Assembly (NCBI GenBank): GCA_038526275.1
Contig: JBCBGY010000010.1
Location: 1 to 47,898 of the forward strand
DNA from: 188UL27-1 sp038526275
GTDB lineage: Bacteria > Pseudomonadota > Alphaproteobacteria > Rhodobacterales > Rhodobacteraceae
Length of the DNA stretch: 47,898 bases
Direction of reading: 5' to 3'
Shown here: positions 33,884 to 41,578 of the stretch, piece by piece
Layout: every line of letters begins with the position of its first letter
Position numbering within the stretch: position 1 is the stretch's first letter
The notes under the pieces: generated by a model
What the model was told of the DNA's origin: nothing
Database searches by the model: none
Seen by the model: the letters and a program-made list of their open reading frames with translations, nothing else
Program-made: the position numbers and the translations under genes

Positions 33884-34903
33884 CTAGGATGACAAGGAAA
33901 CTTTTTGTCCGCCAGCCGCTGACCGGTAAATCGCGTCCTCGATGTCCAGCACCGACAGATAGTCCGCTGCCGCATTTTCCACAGCTGCGCCATGCAATAC
34001 TGATGCCACAACATGGGATTGCAGGGCATACACGCAATCTCCGCCAAATCCTTGATAGGTCTGTGGAGGCAAGACGACCCGGTTGTCTTGCTCCCCAAAT
34101 CGGCGGGACTGAACGGCACCATCACCGGAAAGTGAAAGCGTGCCGCGGGTGCCTTCCACCATCGCTTCGCCCATGGTCAGTCGGGTCTGCTCGGCCTTGT
34201 GGTCCAGCAATCTGTTGCCATCGAACAGCGCGCGCGCGGGTCCATGGTCGAACAGAACGTATCCCGCATCTTCTCCCGCGATGACAGGATTGAGCCGCCT
34301 CAGATCCGCGTAAACTGCGGTTGGATTGCCCAGGAGATACCGAAACGTGTCGACCCAGTGGACACCGGTTTCGTGGATCAAGAACCGCTCCATCGTCTGA
34401 AAGTAGGGCTGACGGTCCAGATAGGCGCGCGGGCCTTGCCCGTCGCCCGGACGCAACCGAAACGTCACCTGCAAAGGGTCGCCAATCTCTCCTGCATCGA
34501 GCGCGCCCTTGATTGTCCGGTACCATGGCTGAAAACGGAAGTTTTCATGGATGATCAGACGCAGGCCTGCGCGCTCGGCCAAGGATGTGACGCGGATGGC
34601 CTCCTCATGCGAGGTGCAGAAGGGCTTTTGGCAAATGACCGTGGAAATACCCGCATCAATGGCCCGCGCTATGGCGGTGGCATGGGTGGGCGGCGGGGTT
34701 GCTATATCCAGAAGGTCCGGGTTGGTCTGTTCGATCAACGCATCGAGGTTTGCAAAAGCAGGCAGCCCGGTTGCTTGCGCCCGGGTGATATCCTGATCGG
34801 CCGCTCCGACCAGATGTACCTCCGGGATGCGCGACCAGGCCTCGTAGTGAAACTGCGCAAAATAACCGGCCCCTAGAACCGCAACCCTTAGATCAGGGCT
34901 CAC
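33884..34903 (-). CDS. Gfo/Idh/MocA family NAD(P)-dependent oxidoreductase
   Basis: A 339-residue dehydrogenase. It has an N-terminal Rossmann fold (VAVLGAGYFAQFHYEAW), the active-site lysine motif K93 (VICQKPF, usually EKP), then the substrate domain with HENFRFQPWYRTIK and FLIHETGVHWVDTFRYLLG (catalytic His). It probably oxidises a sugar, cyclitol or related hydroxy compound. The start is a GTG whose GTGA overlaps the stop of the upstream isopropylmalate-dehydrogenase-like gene, so the two are coupled. The TRAP genes follow after 290 bp on the same strand. The exact substrate cannot be read from the sequence. Confidence 0.92.
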   Translation of the reverse strand: MSPDLRVAVLGAGYFAQFHYEAWSRIPEVHLVGAADQDITRAQATGLPAFANLDALIEQTNPDLLDIATPPPTHATAIARAIDAGISTVICQKPFCTSHEEAIRVTSLAERAGLRLIIHENFRFQPWYRTIKGALDAGEIGDPLQVTFRLRPGDGQGPRAYLDRQPYFQTMERFLIHETGVHWVDTFRYLLGNPTAVYADLRRLNPVIAGEDAGYVLFDHGPARALFDGNRLLDHKAEQTRLTMGEAMVEGTRGTLSLSGDGAVQSRRFGEQDNRVVLPPQTYQGFGGDCVYALQSHVVASVLHGAAVENAAADYLSVLDIEDAIYRSAAGGQKVSLSS

Positions 34904-35985
34904 ATCGCCTCCAGTGCTCGCTCGACAGCCTCCGCTGCTTCCGCCGTGGTGGCCGTCCCGCCGATATCTCGGGTCAGCACCGCGCCTTGCTCCACCACCT
35001 GATCGACGGCAGCCGTCAGCAAGTGACTATCCGCAATCATTTTGGTCAGGCCAAATCGATTGCCGAGCCAGTCCAGCATCATCGCCGCCGACAGGATCAT
35101 CGCAAGGGGATTGGCCGCCCCCTGTCCCGCAATATCTGGTGCCGAGCCGTGACAAGGCTGGAACACGGCATGGTTTGCGCCGATATCAGCGGACGGTGCC
35201 AAGCCGAGACCGCCCATTAGTCCGGCCCCCAGATCCGACAGAATATCGCCGAACATGTTTTCAGTGACCATCACGTCAAACATCCAAGGCTTTTGCACCA
35301 TCGCCAAAGCCGTAGCATCGACATAGGCGTGGCCCGTCGCAATATCCGGAAACGCCTTGGCCTGTTGGTCAAAAATTTCCCGAAAGAACGCAAAGGCCCG
35401 GAACACGTTCGCCTTGTCAACGCATGTCACATGACCCGGCCCCTGACCAAGCCCCTTTCGGCGCATCGCCAGATTGAAGGAAAACTGGAACAGTTTCTCA
35501 CTGGTCGCGCGGGTAATTCGCAGCGTTTCCCGCGCTTCATCTTTCTCCAAGTCGCCTTGGCCCTGGGTATAAAACAAGCCTTCTGTGCTTTCTCGGATCA
35601 GTACGAAGTCCACCGGGCGATCCATTTCGCGCAGCGGGGTCGGTTGACCCGGTCTGATCCGAACCGGTCGCACACCGGCAAAAAGATCCAAAGCGATGCG
35701 CAAGTCGATCTGAGGCGAGATTTCGGTTCCGTCTTCATAACGGATATCGGGCAGCCCCATGGCGGACAGCAATATCGCATCGGCTTGCCGTGCGGCGTCC
35801 AAAGATTGGTGCGGCAAACTCTCACCCGTTTTGGCATAGTGCCCAGCCCCGGCCGGAACGGTTTCAAATTCCAGTCGGTAGGTGCCGCCGGCCTGCGCGA
35901 GTTTGGTCAGCAGCTTCAGGGTGGGCGCCATAATCTCAGGTCCGATTCCGTCACCCTCGAACACAGCAATCTTGAACCTCTGCAC
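34900..35985 (-). CDS. Isocitrate/isopropylmalate dehydrogenase family enzyme
   Basis: A 361-residue beta-decarboxylating dehydrogenase. Catalytic Tyr139 (ESTEGLFYT), Lys191 (CVDKANVFR) and the metal aspartates D223, D247 and D251 (YVDATALAMV, ENMFGDILSDLG) are all present. The N-terminal FEGDGIGPEIM is typical. Acceptor-loop residues near the substrate (ISPQIDLRIALDLFAGVRPVR) resemble tartrate/D-malate-type or uncharacterised relatives as much as LeuB. Because it sits in a catabolic cluster rather than with leuC/leuD, I favour oxidation of a malate-like acid. The GTG start at 35985 follows GGGAGGAT. An ATG at 36090 would add 35 residues that do not fit the family. Confidence 0.9.
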   Translation of the reverse strand: MQRFKIAVFEGDGIGPEIMAPTLKLLTKLAQAGGTYRLEFETVPAGAGHYAKTGESLPHQSLDAARQADAILLSAMGLPDIRYEDGTEISPQIDLRIALDLFAGVRPVRIRPGQPTPLREMDRPVDFVLIRESTEGLFYTQGQGDLEKDEARETLRITRATSEKLFQFSFNLAMRRKGLGQGPGHVTCVDKANVFRAFAFFREIFDQQAKAFPDIATGHAYVDATALAMVQKPWMFDVMVTENMFGDILSDLGAGLMGGLGLAPSADIGANHAVFQPCHGSAPDIAGQGAANPLAMILSAAMMLDWLGNRFGLTKMIADSHLLTAAVDQVVEQGAVLTRDIGGTATTAEAAEAVERALEAM

Positions 35986-36029
35986 GGACCATCCTCCCTT
36001 GAGCTTCGTGAGGATTTGGTAGCGGATGT

Positions 36030-36085
36030 CGCAAAGGGAGTCTTGGAAAACAGCAACCTTTCCGCTCAAGTGACGCAAAGGGAGT
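36030..36085. repeat. 12-bp direct repeat around the divergent promoter
   Basis: CGCAAAGGGAGT occurs at 36030-36041 and again at 36074-36085, 44 bp apart, between the divergent dehydrogenase and ABM-monooxygenase genes. The second copy includes the ribosome binding site of the ABM gene. It may be a small local duplication. A regulatory role is speculative. Confidence 0.5.
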
Positions 36086-36092
36086 GACAATC

Positions 36093-36383
36093 TTGTTCGC
36101 AGTGACCGTGCAATTCACCATCAAAGACGGGAAGATGGAGGCATTCCTACCGCTCATGCGGGAAAATGCGCTCACCTCACTCAAGGAAGAGCCGGGATGC
36201 CACCAGTTTGACGTCTGCACAGATCCGACGACGCCACAGGAGGTGTTCTTGTACGAGATTTACGACGACGATGCCGCGTTTGAGGCCCATCTTGCTTCCA
36301 GCCATTTTCAGGCGTTCGACGCGGGCGTCGCGGGAATGGTTGCCGCCAAAACTGTCCGGACCTTTACAGAGGTGAGCCAATGA
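36093..36383 (+). CDS. Antibiotic-biosynthesis-monooxygenase (ABM) domain protein
   Basis: A 96-residue ferredoxin-like-fold protein of the ABM/YgiN type. Sequence pattern: FAVTVQFTIKDGKMEAFLPL, NALTSLKEEPGCHQFDVCTD, EVFLYEIYDDDAAFEAHLAS, SHFQAFD. Such proteins are small homodimers acting as quinol or aromatic monooxygenases without cofactors, or as isomerases. I take the TTG at 36093 because AAAGGGAG ends 8 nt before it. The GTG at 36084 overlaps this site and is less likely. The stop overlaps the next gene by 4 bp (ATGA). It is divergent from the dehydrogenase/oxidoreductase pair, suggesting shared control. Confidence 0.82.
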   Translation: MFAVTVQFTIKDGKMEAFLPLMRENALTSLKEEPGCHQFDVCTDPTTPQEVFLYEIYDDDAAFEAHLASSHFQAFDAGVAGMVAAKTVRTFTEVSQ

Positions 36384-37177
36384 CCTGGACCGTACATGCC
36401 GTGAAGTATGCCGAGCAGACGGATCGGATTCGCGCTGACAATCTGATGTACACCGACGATCACCTATCCATTGATCCGATCGATTTCTATTTCTGGGTTT
36501 TGCAGCGAAAGGATCAGGTGATCCTGGTCGATACCGGTTTCGACGCCGCCGAGGGCCAAAAACGCGGCCGCCCCCTGCGTCGCGATCCGGCAGAGGCACT
36601 GGCACCGCTTGGCCTAAGGGCGGAAGACATTAATACGGTCATCTGTACCCATCTGCACTTTGACCATGCGGGCGGTCTGCACCTGTTCCCCAACGCCCAG
36701 ATCCATTTGCAGTCTTCGGAAATGGCCTATGCCACCGGGCCATGCATGTGCCACATGGTCATGCGCTATCCTTTCTCTGTCGAACATGTGGTTGAAGCCG
36801 TCCGGCGGCTTTACCAGGGGCGCATTACCTTTCACGATGGCGACGGGCAGGTGGCTGAAGGCGTGACCGTTCACCGGATTGGCGGTCATAGTCGTGGGCT
36901 TCAGGCTGTGCGAGTGGAAACCGAGGCCGGCGCCCTGTGCCTTGCCTCTGATGCCACGCATTTTTACGCCAACATTGCGAACGGTATCCCGTTTCCCCTG
37001 GTGGTGGATGTCGAAGACATGCTCACCGGCTTTGATCGTCTCAGACAGTTGGCCTCAAAGCCCGAACTGATCATACCCGGACACGACCCGTTGGTGGCAA
37101 AGCTTTTCCCGTCCCACCCACGCGCAGAGTTTATCACACGACTGGACAGAGGGCCGCTGGGCCAGGTGCCTCTCTAA
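36380..37177 (+). CDS. Metallo-beta-lactamase-fold hydrolase (AHL-lactonase-like)
   Basis: A 265-residue hydrolase with the full metal set of dinuclear MBL enzymes: H91, H93, D95 and H96 (THLHFDHAGG), H170 (IGGHSRG), D191 (ASDATHFY) and H235 (IIPGHDP). The overall pattern is that of the N-acyl-homoserine-lactonase family, which opens lactone rings. In this catabolic setting the substrate is more likely a sugar or acid lactone formed by the neighbouring oxidoreductase than a quorum signal, but this is inference. The start overlaps the ABM gene by 4 bp, so the two are one coupled unit. No signal peptide is present, so it is cytoplasmic. Confidence 0.88.
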   Translation: MTWTVHAVKYAEQTDRIRADNLMYTDDHLSIDPIDFYFWVLQRKDQVILVDTGFDAAEGQKRGRPLRRDPAEALAPLGLRAEDINTVICTHLHFDHAGGLHLFPNAQIHLQSSEMAYATGPCMCHMVMRYPFSVEHVVEAVRRLYQGRITFHDGDGQVAEGVTVHRIGGHSRGLQAVRVETEAGALCLASDATHFYANIANGIPFPLVVDVEDMLTGFDRLRQLASKPELIIPGHDPLVAKLFPSHPRAEFITRLDRGPLGQVPL

Positions 37178-37228
37178 CAGCCTCCGATTCCATCGCGAGC
37201 CGACGCTTGAAACGCCGTCAGCGCAATT

Positions 37229-37258
37229 TGTGATCACACCAAAAATGCTGTGATCACA
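37229..37258. promoter_or_regulatory. Twin TGTGATCACA palindromes upstream of sucC
   Basis: Two identical perfect 10-bp palindromes lie at 37229-37238 and 37249-37258. Their centres are 20 bp apart, about two helical turns. They lie 107-136 bp before the sucC GTG start, after the end of the MBL gene. No other copy was noticed in the window. The arrangement looks like a double operator for a dimeric regulator acting on one face of the DNA. I could not place the -35/-10 boxes. The regulator is not encoded nearby. Confidence 0.6.
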
Positions 37259-37364
37259 AGCTGAGATTTTTTTCCTTGAAAGCGCGAAACGAGGCGATTT
37301 GGCAGTTTGAGAGCCCGTACAGACGTGCGAAAGCTAGTCTACCACAGCAAGACGGGATCTTTTC

Positions 37365-38558
37365 GTGAATATCCATGAATATCAGGCGAAGGCTTTGCTT
37401 CGCAGCTACGGCGCCCCGGTTTCCGACGGCCGAATTGTTCTGAAATCCGAAGATGCCAAAACGGCAGCCGCAGAACTGGACGGCCCGCTGTGGGTGGTAA
37501 AGGCGCAAATCCACGCCGGTGGGCGGGGCAAAGGCCACTTCAAGGAAAACGAAGCTGGCGAGAAAGGCGGCGTGCGGTTGGCCAAGTCGGTCGCAGAAGC
37601 TGCCGAAGAAGCCGAACGGATGCTTGGTCGTACGCTGATAACGCACCAGACCGGCCCAGCCGGCAAGCAGGTGAATCGCGTTTATATCGAAGACGGCTCT
37701 GGCATCGAAACCGAACTCTATCTGGCGCTGTTGGTGGATCGTGCGTCCTCGCGTATCAGTTTTGTCTGCTCGACCGAAGGCGGCATGGATATCGAAGAAG
37801 TCGCCGCTGAGACGCCAGAAAAGATCCTGAGCTTCTCAGTCGATCCCGCCACGGGCTACCAGCCTTACCACGGACGCCGCATCGCCTTTATGCTCGGCTT
37901 GAAAGGCGGGCAGGTGAAGCAATGCGTCAAACTGATGGGCACGCTTTACAAGCTGTTCGTCGAAAAAGACATGGAAATGCTCGAGATCAACCCGCTGATC
38001 GTCACTGACGGCGGCGATCTGAAATGCCTCGACGCGAAGGTGGGCTTTGACGGAAACGCCGTCTACCGCCACCCGGACGTGGCACAACTTCGCGACGAAA
38101 CGGAAGAAGACCCGAAAGAGCTTGCCGCCTCTAAGTACGACCTGAACTACATTGCGCTTGATGGAGAGATCGGGTGCATGGTGAACGGCGCGGGCCTTGC
38201 CATGGCGACGATGGACATTATCAAGCTTTATGGTGCCGAGCCCGCCAACTTCCTGGATGTGGGCGGCGGCGCGACCACCGAGAAGGTGACCGAGGCATTC
38301 AAGATCATCACCTCCGACCCGAACGTAAAGGGCATCTTGGTCAACATCTTCGGCGGGATCATGCGCTGTGACGTCATTGCAGAAGGGGTCATCACGGCGG
38401 TCAAGGAAGTCGGGCTCGAAGTGCCGCTGGTCGTGCGCCTGGAAGGCACGAACGTCGAAAAGGGCAAAGAGCTGATCAATACCAGCGGCCTGAACGTCAT
38501 CGCCGCAGACGATCTGAAGGACGGCGCCCAAAAGATCGTGAAGGCAGTGAAAGGCTAA
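37365..38558 (+). CDS. sucC: Succinyl-CoA synthetase beta subunit
   Basis: Forms the TCA-cycle succinyl-CoA ligase with SucD, coupling thioester cleavage to ATP or GTP synthesis. It has 397 residues, the normal length. The GTG start gives MNIHEYQAKALLRSYGAPV, the family N-terminus. The ATP-grasp region (WVVKAQIHAGGRGKGHFKE), EMLEINPLIVTDGGDLKCLD and the C-terminal NIFGGIMRCDVIAEGVI are present. GACGGGA precedes the start. The stop overlaps the ATG of the next gene by one base (TAATG). Unlike most bacteria, sucD does not follow directly; four unrelated small genes lie between. Confidence 0.97.
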   Translation: MNIHEYQAKALLRSYGAPVSDGRIVLKSEDAKTAAAELDGPLWVVKAQIHAGGRGKGHFKENEAGEKGGVRLAKSVAEAAEEAERMLGRTLITHQTGPAGKQVNRVYIEDGSGIETELYLALLVDRASSRISFVCSTEGGMDIEEVAAETPEKILSFSVDPATGYQPYHGRRIAFMLGLKGGQVKQCVKLMGTLYKLFVEKDMEMLEINPLIVTDGGDLKCLDAKVGFDGNAVYRHPDVAQLRDETEEDPKELAASKYDLNYIALDGEIGCMVNGAGLAMATMDIIKLYGAEPANFLDVGGGATTEKVTEAFKIITSDPNVKGILVNIFGGIMRCDVIAEGVITAVKEVGLEVPLVVRLEGTNVEKGKELINTSGLNVIAADDLKDGAQKIVKAVKG

Positions 38559-39040
38559 TGCTTCGCCTGGCTACATTGATCGCGGCCACGGCAATTCTCG
38601 CGTCTTGCACATCCACGACACAGACCAGCCCCTCTGCGCAGGACCGACCGTCAGGTTCGGGGACATCCGCGCAGACTGCGGCTGCGGCCTTTGTTCAGGG
38701 CTGCGTTGGCACCACGACCAATCCGGGCCGTGCGACTGAAGTCCTGAAATCGCTTGGGTTTAGCGAGACCAGATTCGCACGGGGACGACAGAACATGACG
38801 TCTTCGTTTGGCACGGCATCCGTTTGGCCCGGCGGACAGTGCACCGTTACTCCGAAATCCGGCAGCCTGTCACAGATGATCCCCTTGGTGAGTGCCGAAC
38901 TGGCCAAAAGCGGAATTCCGGTTCGGAAGCTTCCGGGGGAGGAAGCATGGCTGATCGGATCAACGGGTGCCATAGCTTTGATCTCGCGCTCTGGCGGCGC
39001 CATGACCCGCACGCAGCCGGGAGTGGCACGGTTTCCATGA
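38558..39040 (+). CDS. Small lipoprotein, member 1 of a four-paralog family between sucC and sucD
   Basis: A 160-residue protein with a lipoprotein signal (MLRLATLIAATAILAS, Cys17 lipidated), then a Ser/Thr/Gln-rich linker. The body carries the pattern shared with the next three genes: an aromatic residue near C49 (AFVQGC), a glycine exactly 18 residues later (G67, LKSLGF), a second cysteine C95 (PGGQC) about 46 residues after the first, then a helix with LVSAELAKSGIPV and a strand SGG. C49-C95 probably form a disulfide. Its ATG shares one base with the sucC stop (TAATG), so it is translated from the sucC message. Family unrecognised. The function is unknown. Periplasmic or outer-membrane localisation is predicted. 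Confidence 0.85.
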   Translation: MLRLATLIAATAILASCTSTTQTSPSAQDRPSGSGTSAQTAAAAFVQGCVGTTTNPGRATEVLKSLGFSETRFARGRQNMTSSFGTASVWPGGQCTVTPKSGSLSQMIPLVSAELAKSGIPVRKLPGEEAWLIGSTGAIALISRSGGAMTRTQPGVARFP

Positions 39041-39059
39041 ACAGTCCGGTAGGTAACCA

Positions 39060-39548
39060 ATGTTTCGCGCTTTTTTAGTCTCGGCACTGCTGCTTGTGCC
39101 AACGTTGAGCTCAGCCGCTGACAAAGCGGCAAGTCTGGAACAGGCGTTTCAGCGCTGTGCCGAGGCATTTCCCAACATGAAATCCGTGCGGCAGGCTCAT
39201 AAGGATGCCGGCATGCGCTCCGAAGGGCTGGCGGACGATATGTGGTTTCACAGTGACCACGGTCGCCGCGTTTTCGCTGGCACCGGCGCCCGGCGTGGGG
39301 AGCCCTTTTGTATGTTCGGCATCAACCGGCAGGGCAACAAACCGACGCTGAATTTGGCCCAGCGCATCGTGCGTAAGACCTTCGGGCGCAACGCGATCCC
39401 GGTAGAGAATACCGGTGATCCCAGTGTACTTGCCGCCTGGGCCGTGCCACTCGGCACCTCTGTTGGCGCTGTGCTGGTAACCCGATCCCGGGTCGTTGGC
39501 CCCTATTACAGCGGGTCGCTCATCATGATCGGCGAAATTACTCAATAA
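39060..39548 (+). CDS. Small secreted protein, member 2 of the sucC-sucD paralog family
   Basis: A 162-residue protein with a Sec signal (MFRAFLVSALLLVPTLSSA). It has the same family pattern: C33 (LEQAFQRC), a glycine 18 residues later (G51, KDAGM), then C84 (EPFC) 51 residues after the first. The C-terminal part repeats the layout: helix AQRIVRKTFGRNAIPVEN, then strands AWAVPLGTSVGAVLVTRS. Identity to the other copies is low, so this is an old duplication. It starts 19 bp after copy 1 with an AGGT site, and its stop overlaps the next ATG by one base (TAATG). No catalytic motif is seen. Confidence 0.85.
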   Translation: MFRAFLVSALLLVPTLSSAADKAASLEQAFQRCAEAFPNMKSVRQAHKDAGMRSEGLADDMWFHSDHGRRVFAGTGARRGEPFCMFGINRQGNKPTLNLAQRIVRKTFGRNAIPVENTGDPSVLAAWAVPLGTSVGAVLVTRSRVVGPYYSGSLIMIGEITQ

Positions 39549-40090
39549 TGTTGCGAGCCGCCCTGATATCCCTCGGCCTGATCGCCAGCAGCCAACCGGC
39601 AACGGCTCTGACACCGGTTGAGGCGGCGGCGCAGAATGTGCAGCTTGCCATTACCCTGTGCTTTCAGAACTATCACCAGCATGACGCAATCCACGGCCTG
39701 TTCGTGACGGCTGGTTTTGAACATTCCACCGAAACCTGGGCGGACGGCGACGTCCTGAACTGGTATGCCGCACCCGCCAATACGGCCAATGTATTGGTGT
39801 TGGGCGAAGAGGGCGGCACCGAATGCCGGATTAGCACCGACCTGTTTGGGGTCGAACAGGCCCTGCCATTTGCCCGAACCGTGATCGATCAGCTTTATTC
39901 GGGCGACATCTTGGACGGCTCCCCCGAGGGCCAGAATATCCTGCCCGGCACGCCCGAGGCCGACCAGCAATCCTGCTCTGGCTTCCACGTTTTTGCGCCC
40001 CGTCGTCTGATTTCGGTCGTGGTGGAGCGGGCGGGCAATGACGGCACCTGCACCATGGATGGCACGTCGCAAATCGTGCTGCGGATGTAG
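39548..40090 (+). CDS. Small secreted protein, member 3 of the sucC-sucD paralog family
   Basis: A 180-residue protein with signal MLRAALISLGLIASSQPATA. Family pattern: C38 (AITLC), a glycine 18 residues later (G56, VTAGF), C93 (GGTEC) 55 residues after the first. It has a longer C-terminus with an extra cysteine pair C143/C168 (QSCSGF, DGTCTM), which may form a second disulfide. The last strands (LISVVVERAG, SQIVL) match the terminal beta part of the other copies. It overlaps the preceding stop by one base and ends 3 bp before copy 4, so translation is tightly coupled. Function unknown; predicted periplasmic. Confidence 0.85.
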   Translation: MLRAALISLGLIASSQPATALTPVEAAAQNVQLAITLCFQNYHQHDAIHGLFVTAGFEHSTETWADGDVLNWYAAPANTANVLVLGEEGGTECRISTDLFGVEQALPFARTVIDQLYSGDILDGSPEGQNILPGTPEADQQSCSGFHVFAPRRLISVVVERAGNDGTCTMDGTSQIVLRM

Positions 40091-40093
40091 ACC

Positions 40094-40633
40094 ATGATGG
40101 CCCGGCGTTCACTCTCCCCCTCTGCGCTGACCGGCGGAGCTCTGGCCGTCTTATCCGCGGGCCTTTCCGCGCAAGCAGTTGCAGAGCCGTTGGCAAAGTC
40201 GGCGATGCGCACCTTTGCGGAGCATTGTTTCTCACCCTTCTTAACGGCAGAGAACGTCGCCCGGTTTTCGAACGCGCCCGGTATCCGCACCGAATTCTAT
40301 GATCTGAAGCCTTTTTCCAACGTACCGCCTTCGCCGGTGACAGGTCGAGCATCCACTGTCGGAACAGACCGCCGCTGCGAAGTGGCGTTCGATGGCGACC
40401 ATGGATCCGAAGCTGCAACTACAGCACAGTCTGCCCTAGAGGCCGAAGGGATCCAGAAAGACGCCGCGCTGCCTGAAACACATCTGCGCCAGCCGGGCAC
40501 ATCCCTGCTGGCGGCCCGTTACCTTAACCCCAACCGGATCGCTGTGGTGCATACAGGCACCCGACCCGGACCAAATGGGACCGAGACCTTTCTCAATGTT
40601 GAACGTTTGACGCCGGAGGCAAGTCGGCCATGA
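40094..40633 (+). CDS. Small secreted protein, member 4 of the sucC-sucD paralog family
   Basis: A 179-residue protein with a longer signal region (MMARRSLSPSALTGGALAVL then SAGLSAQAVA). Family pattern: C45 (TFAEHC), a glycine 18 residues later (G63, APGI), and C95 (TDRRC) 50 residues after the first. The C-terminal part (AQSALEAEGIQKDAALPE, NRIAVVHTGTRPGPNG, TFLNVERL) has the helix-then-strands layout of the others. It ends 63 bp before sucD, which has its own AAGGA ribosome binding site. It is the most basic copy at the N-terminus. No enzymatic motif. I find no known family. Confidence 0.83.
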   Translation: MMARRSLSPSALTGGALAVLSAGLSAQAVAEPLAKSAMRTFAEHCFSPFLTAENVARFSNAPGIRTEFYDLKPFSNVPPSPVTGRASTVGTDRRCEVAFDGDHGSEAATTAQSALEAEGIQKDAALPETHLRQPGTSLLAARYLNPNRIAVVHTGTRPGPNGTETFLNVERLTPEASRP

Positions 40634-40696
40634 CCCGCAGCCTCTCGCCCCTTCCCCTCTCTCTAATTGCTCTCGCAGAAGTAAGGACCAACTAAC

Positions 40697-41578
40697 ATGG
40701 CCATTTTCGTTGATGAAAACACAAAGGTGATTTGTCAGGGCCTGACCGGCTCGCAAGGCACCTTCCATACGGAGCAGGCCATAGCCTACGGAACCAAAAT
40801 GGTTGGCGGGGTGACACCGGGCAAAGGCGGACAAAGCCACCTCGACCTGCCGGTCTTTAACTCCTGCCATGAGGCCGTCCATGAGACCGGCGCAAATGCC
40901 AGCGTTATCTACGTGCCTCCGCCCTTCGCCGCGGATTCGATTCTGGAAGCCATCGACGCAAAGATCCCGCTGATCTGCTGCATCACCGAAGGTATTCCTG
41001 TGCTCGACATGATGGCCGTGAAACGCGCCCTGATGGACAGCGACAGCGTGCTGATTGGCCCCAACTGCCCTGGGGTCATCACGCCGGATGCCTGCAAGAT
41101 CGGCATCATGCCGGGCCACATCCACAAGCGTGGTTCGGTGGGCGTTGTGAGCCGCTCCGGCACCCTGACCTATGAGGCCGTGAAGCAGACCTCCGATTCC
41201 GGCTTGGGCCAGTCAACCGCCGTGGGCATTGGCGGCGACCCGATCAAAGGCACCGAACATCTGGACGTGCTGGAAAAGTTCCTGGCCGACGACGAAACCA
41301 AGTCGATCATCATGATCGGCGAGATTGGCGGCAGCGCCGAGGAAGAGGCCGCGCAGTTCCTGGCCGACGAAAAGAAGAAGGGCCGCTGGAAACCGACTGC
41401 TGGCTTTATCGCCGGCCGCACGGCGCCTCCGGGCCGCCGCATGGGCCATGCCGGTGCCATCGTGGCAGGCGGCAAAGGCGGCGCGGAAGACAAGATCGAA
41501 GCGATGAAAAGCGCGGGCATCGTTGTCGCAGACAGCCCCGCTCAACTTGGCGAAGCGGTCCTGGAGGCCATTGGATGA
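40697..41578 (+). CDS. sucD: Succinyl-CoA synthetase alpha subunit
   Basis: CoA-binding, phosphohistidine-carrying subunit of succinyl-CoA ligase, 293 residues. The N-terminal CoA-binding Rossmann fold reads VICQGLTGSQGTFHTEQAI. The pair SRSGTLTYEAV and the active-site region RRMGHAGAIVAGGKGG with phosphohistidine H251 are intact. It partners SucC, encoded four genes upstream. The start follows AAGGA by 9 nt. The stop overlaps the next small gene by 4 bp (ATGA). Apart from its unusual separation from sucC, the sequence is ordinary. Confidence 0.97.
   Translation: MAIFVDENTKVICQGLTGSQGTFHTEQAIAYGTKMVGGVTPGKGGQSHLDLPVFNSCHEAVHETGANASVIYVPPPFAADSILEAIDAKIPLICCITEGIPVLDMMAVKRALMDSDSVLIGPNCPGVITPDACKIGIMPGHIHKRGSVGVVSRSGTLTYEAVKQTSDSGLGQSTAVGIGGDPIKGTEHLDVLEKFLADDETKSIIMIGEIGGSAEEEAAQFLADEKKKGRWKPTAGFIAGRTAPPGRRMGHAGAIVAGGKGGAEDKIEAMKSAGIVVADSPAQLGEAVLEAIG

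Noticed and set aside
36084..36092. GTG start for the ABM gene
   Set aside because: It overlaps the AAAGGGAG ribosome binding site; the TTG at 36093 has correct 8-nt spacing.
36380..37177. Quorum-quenching role for the AHL-lactonase-like hydrolase
   Set aside because: The motif set fits many MBL lactonases, and the neighbours are catabolic. No luxI/luxR genes are in the window.
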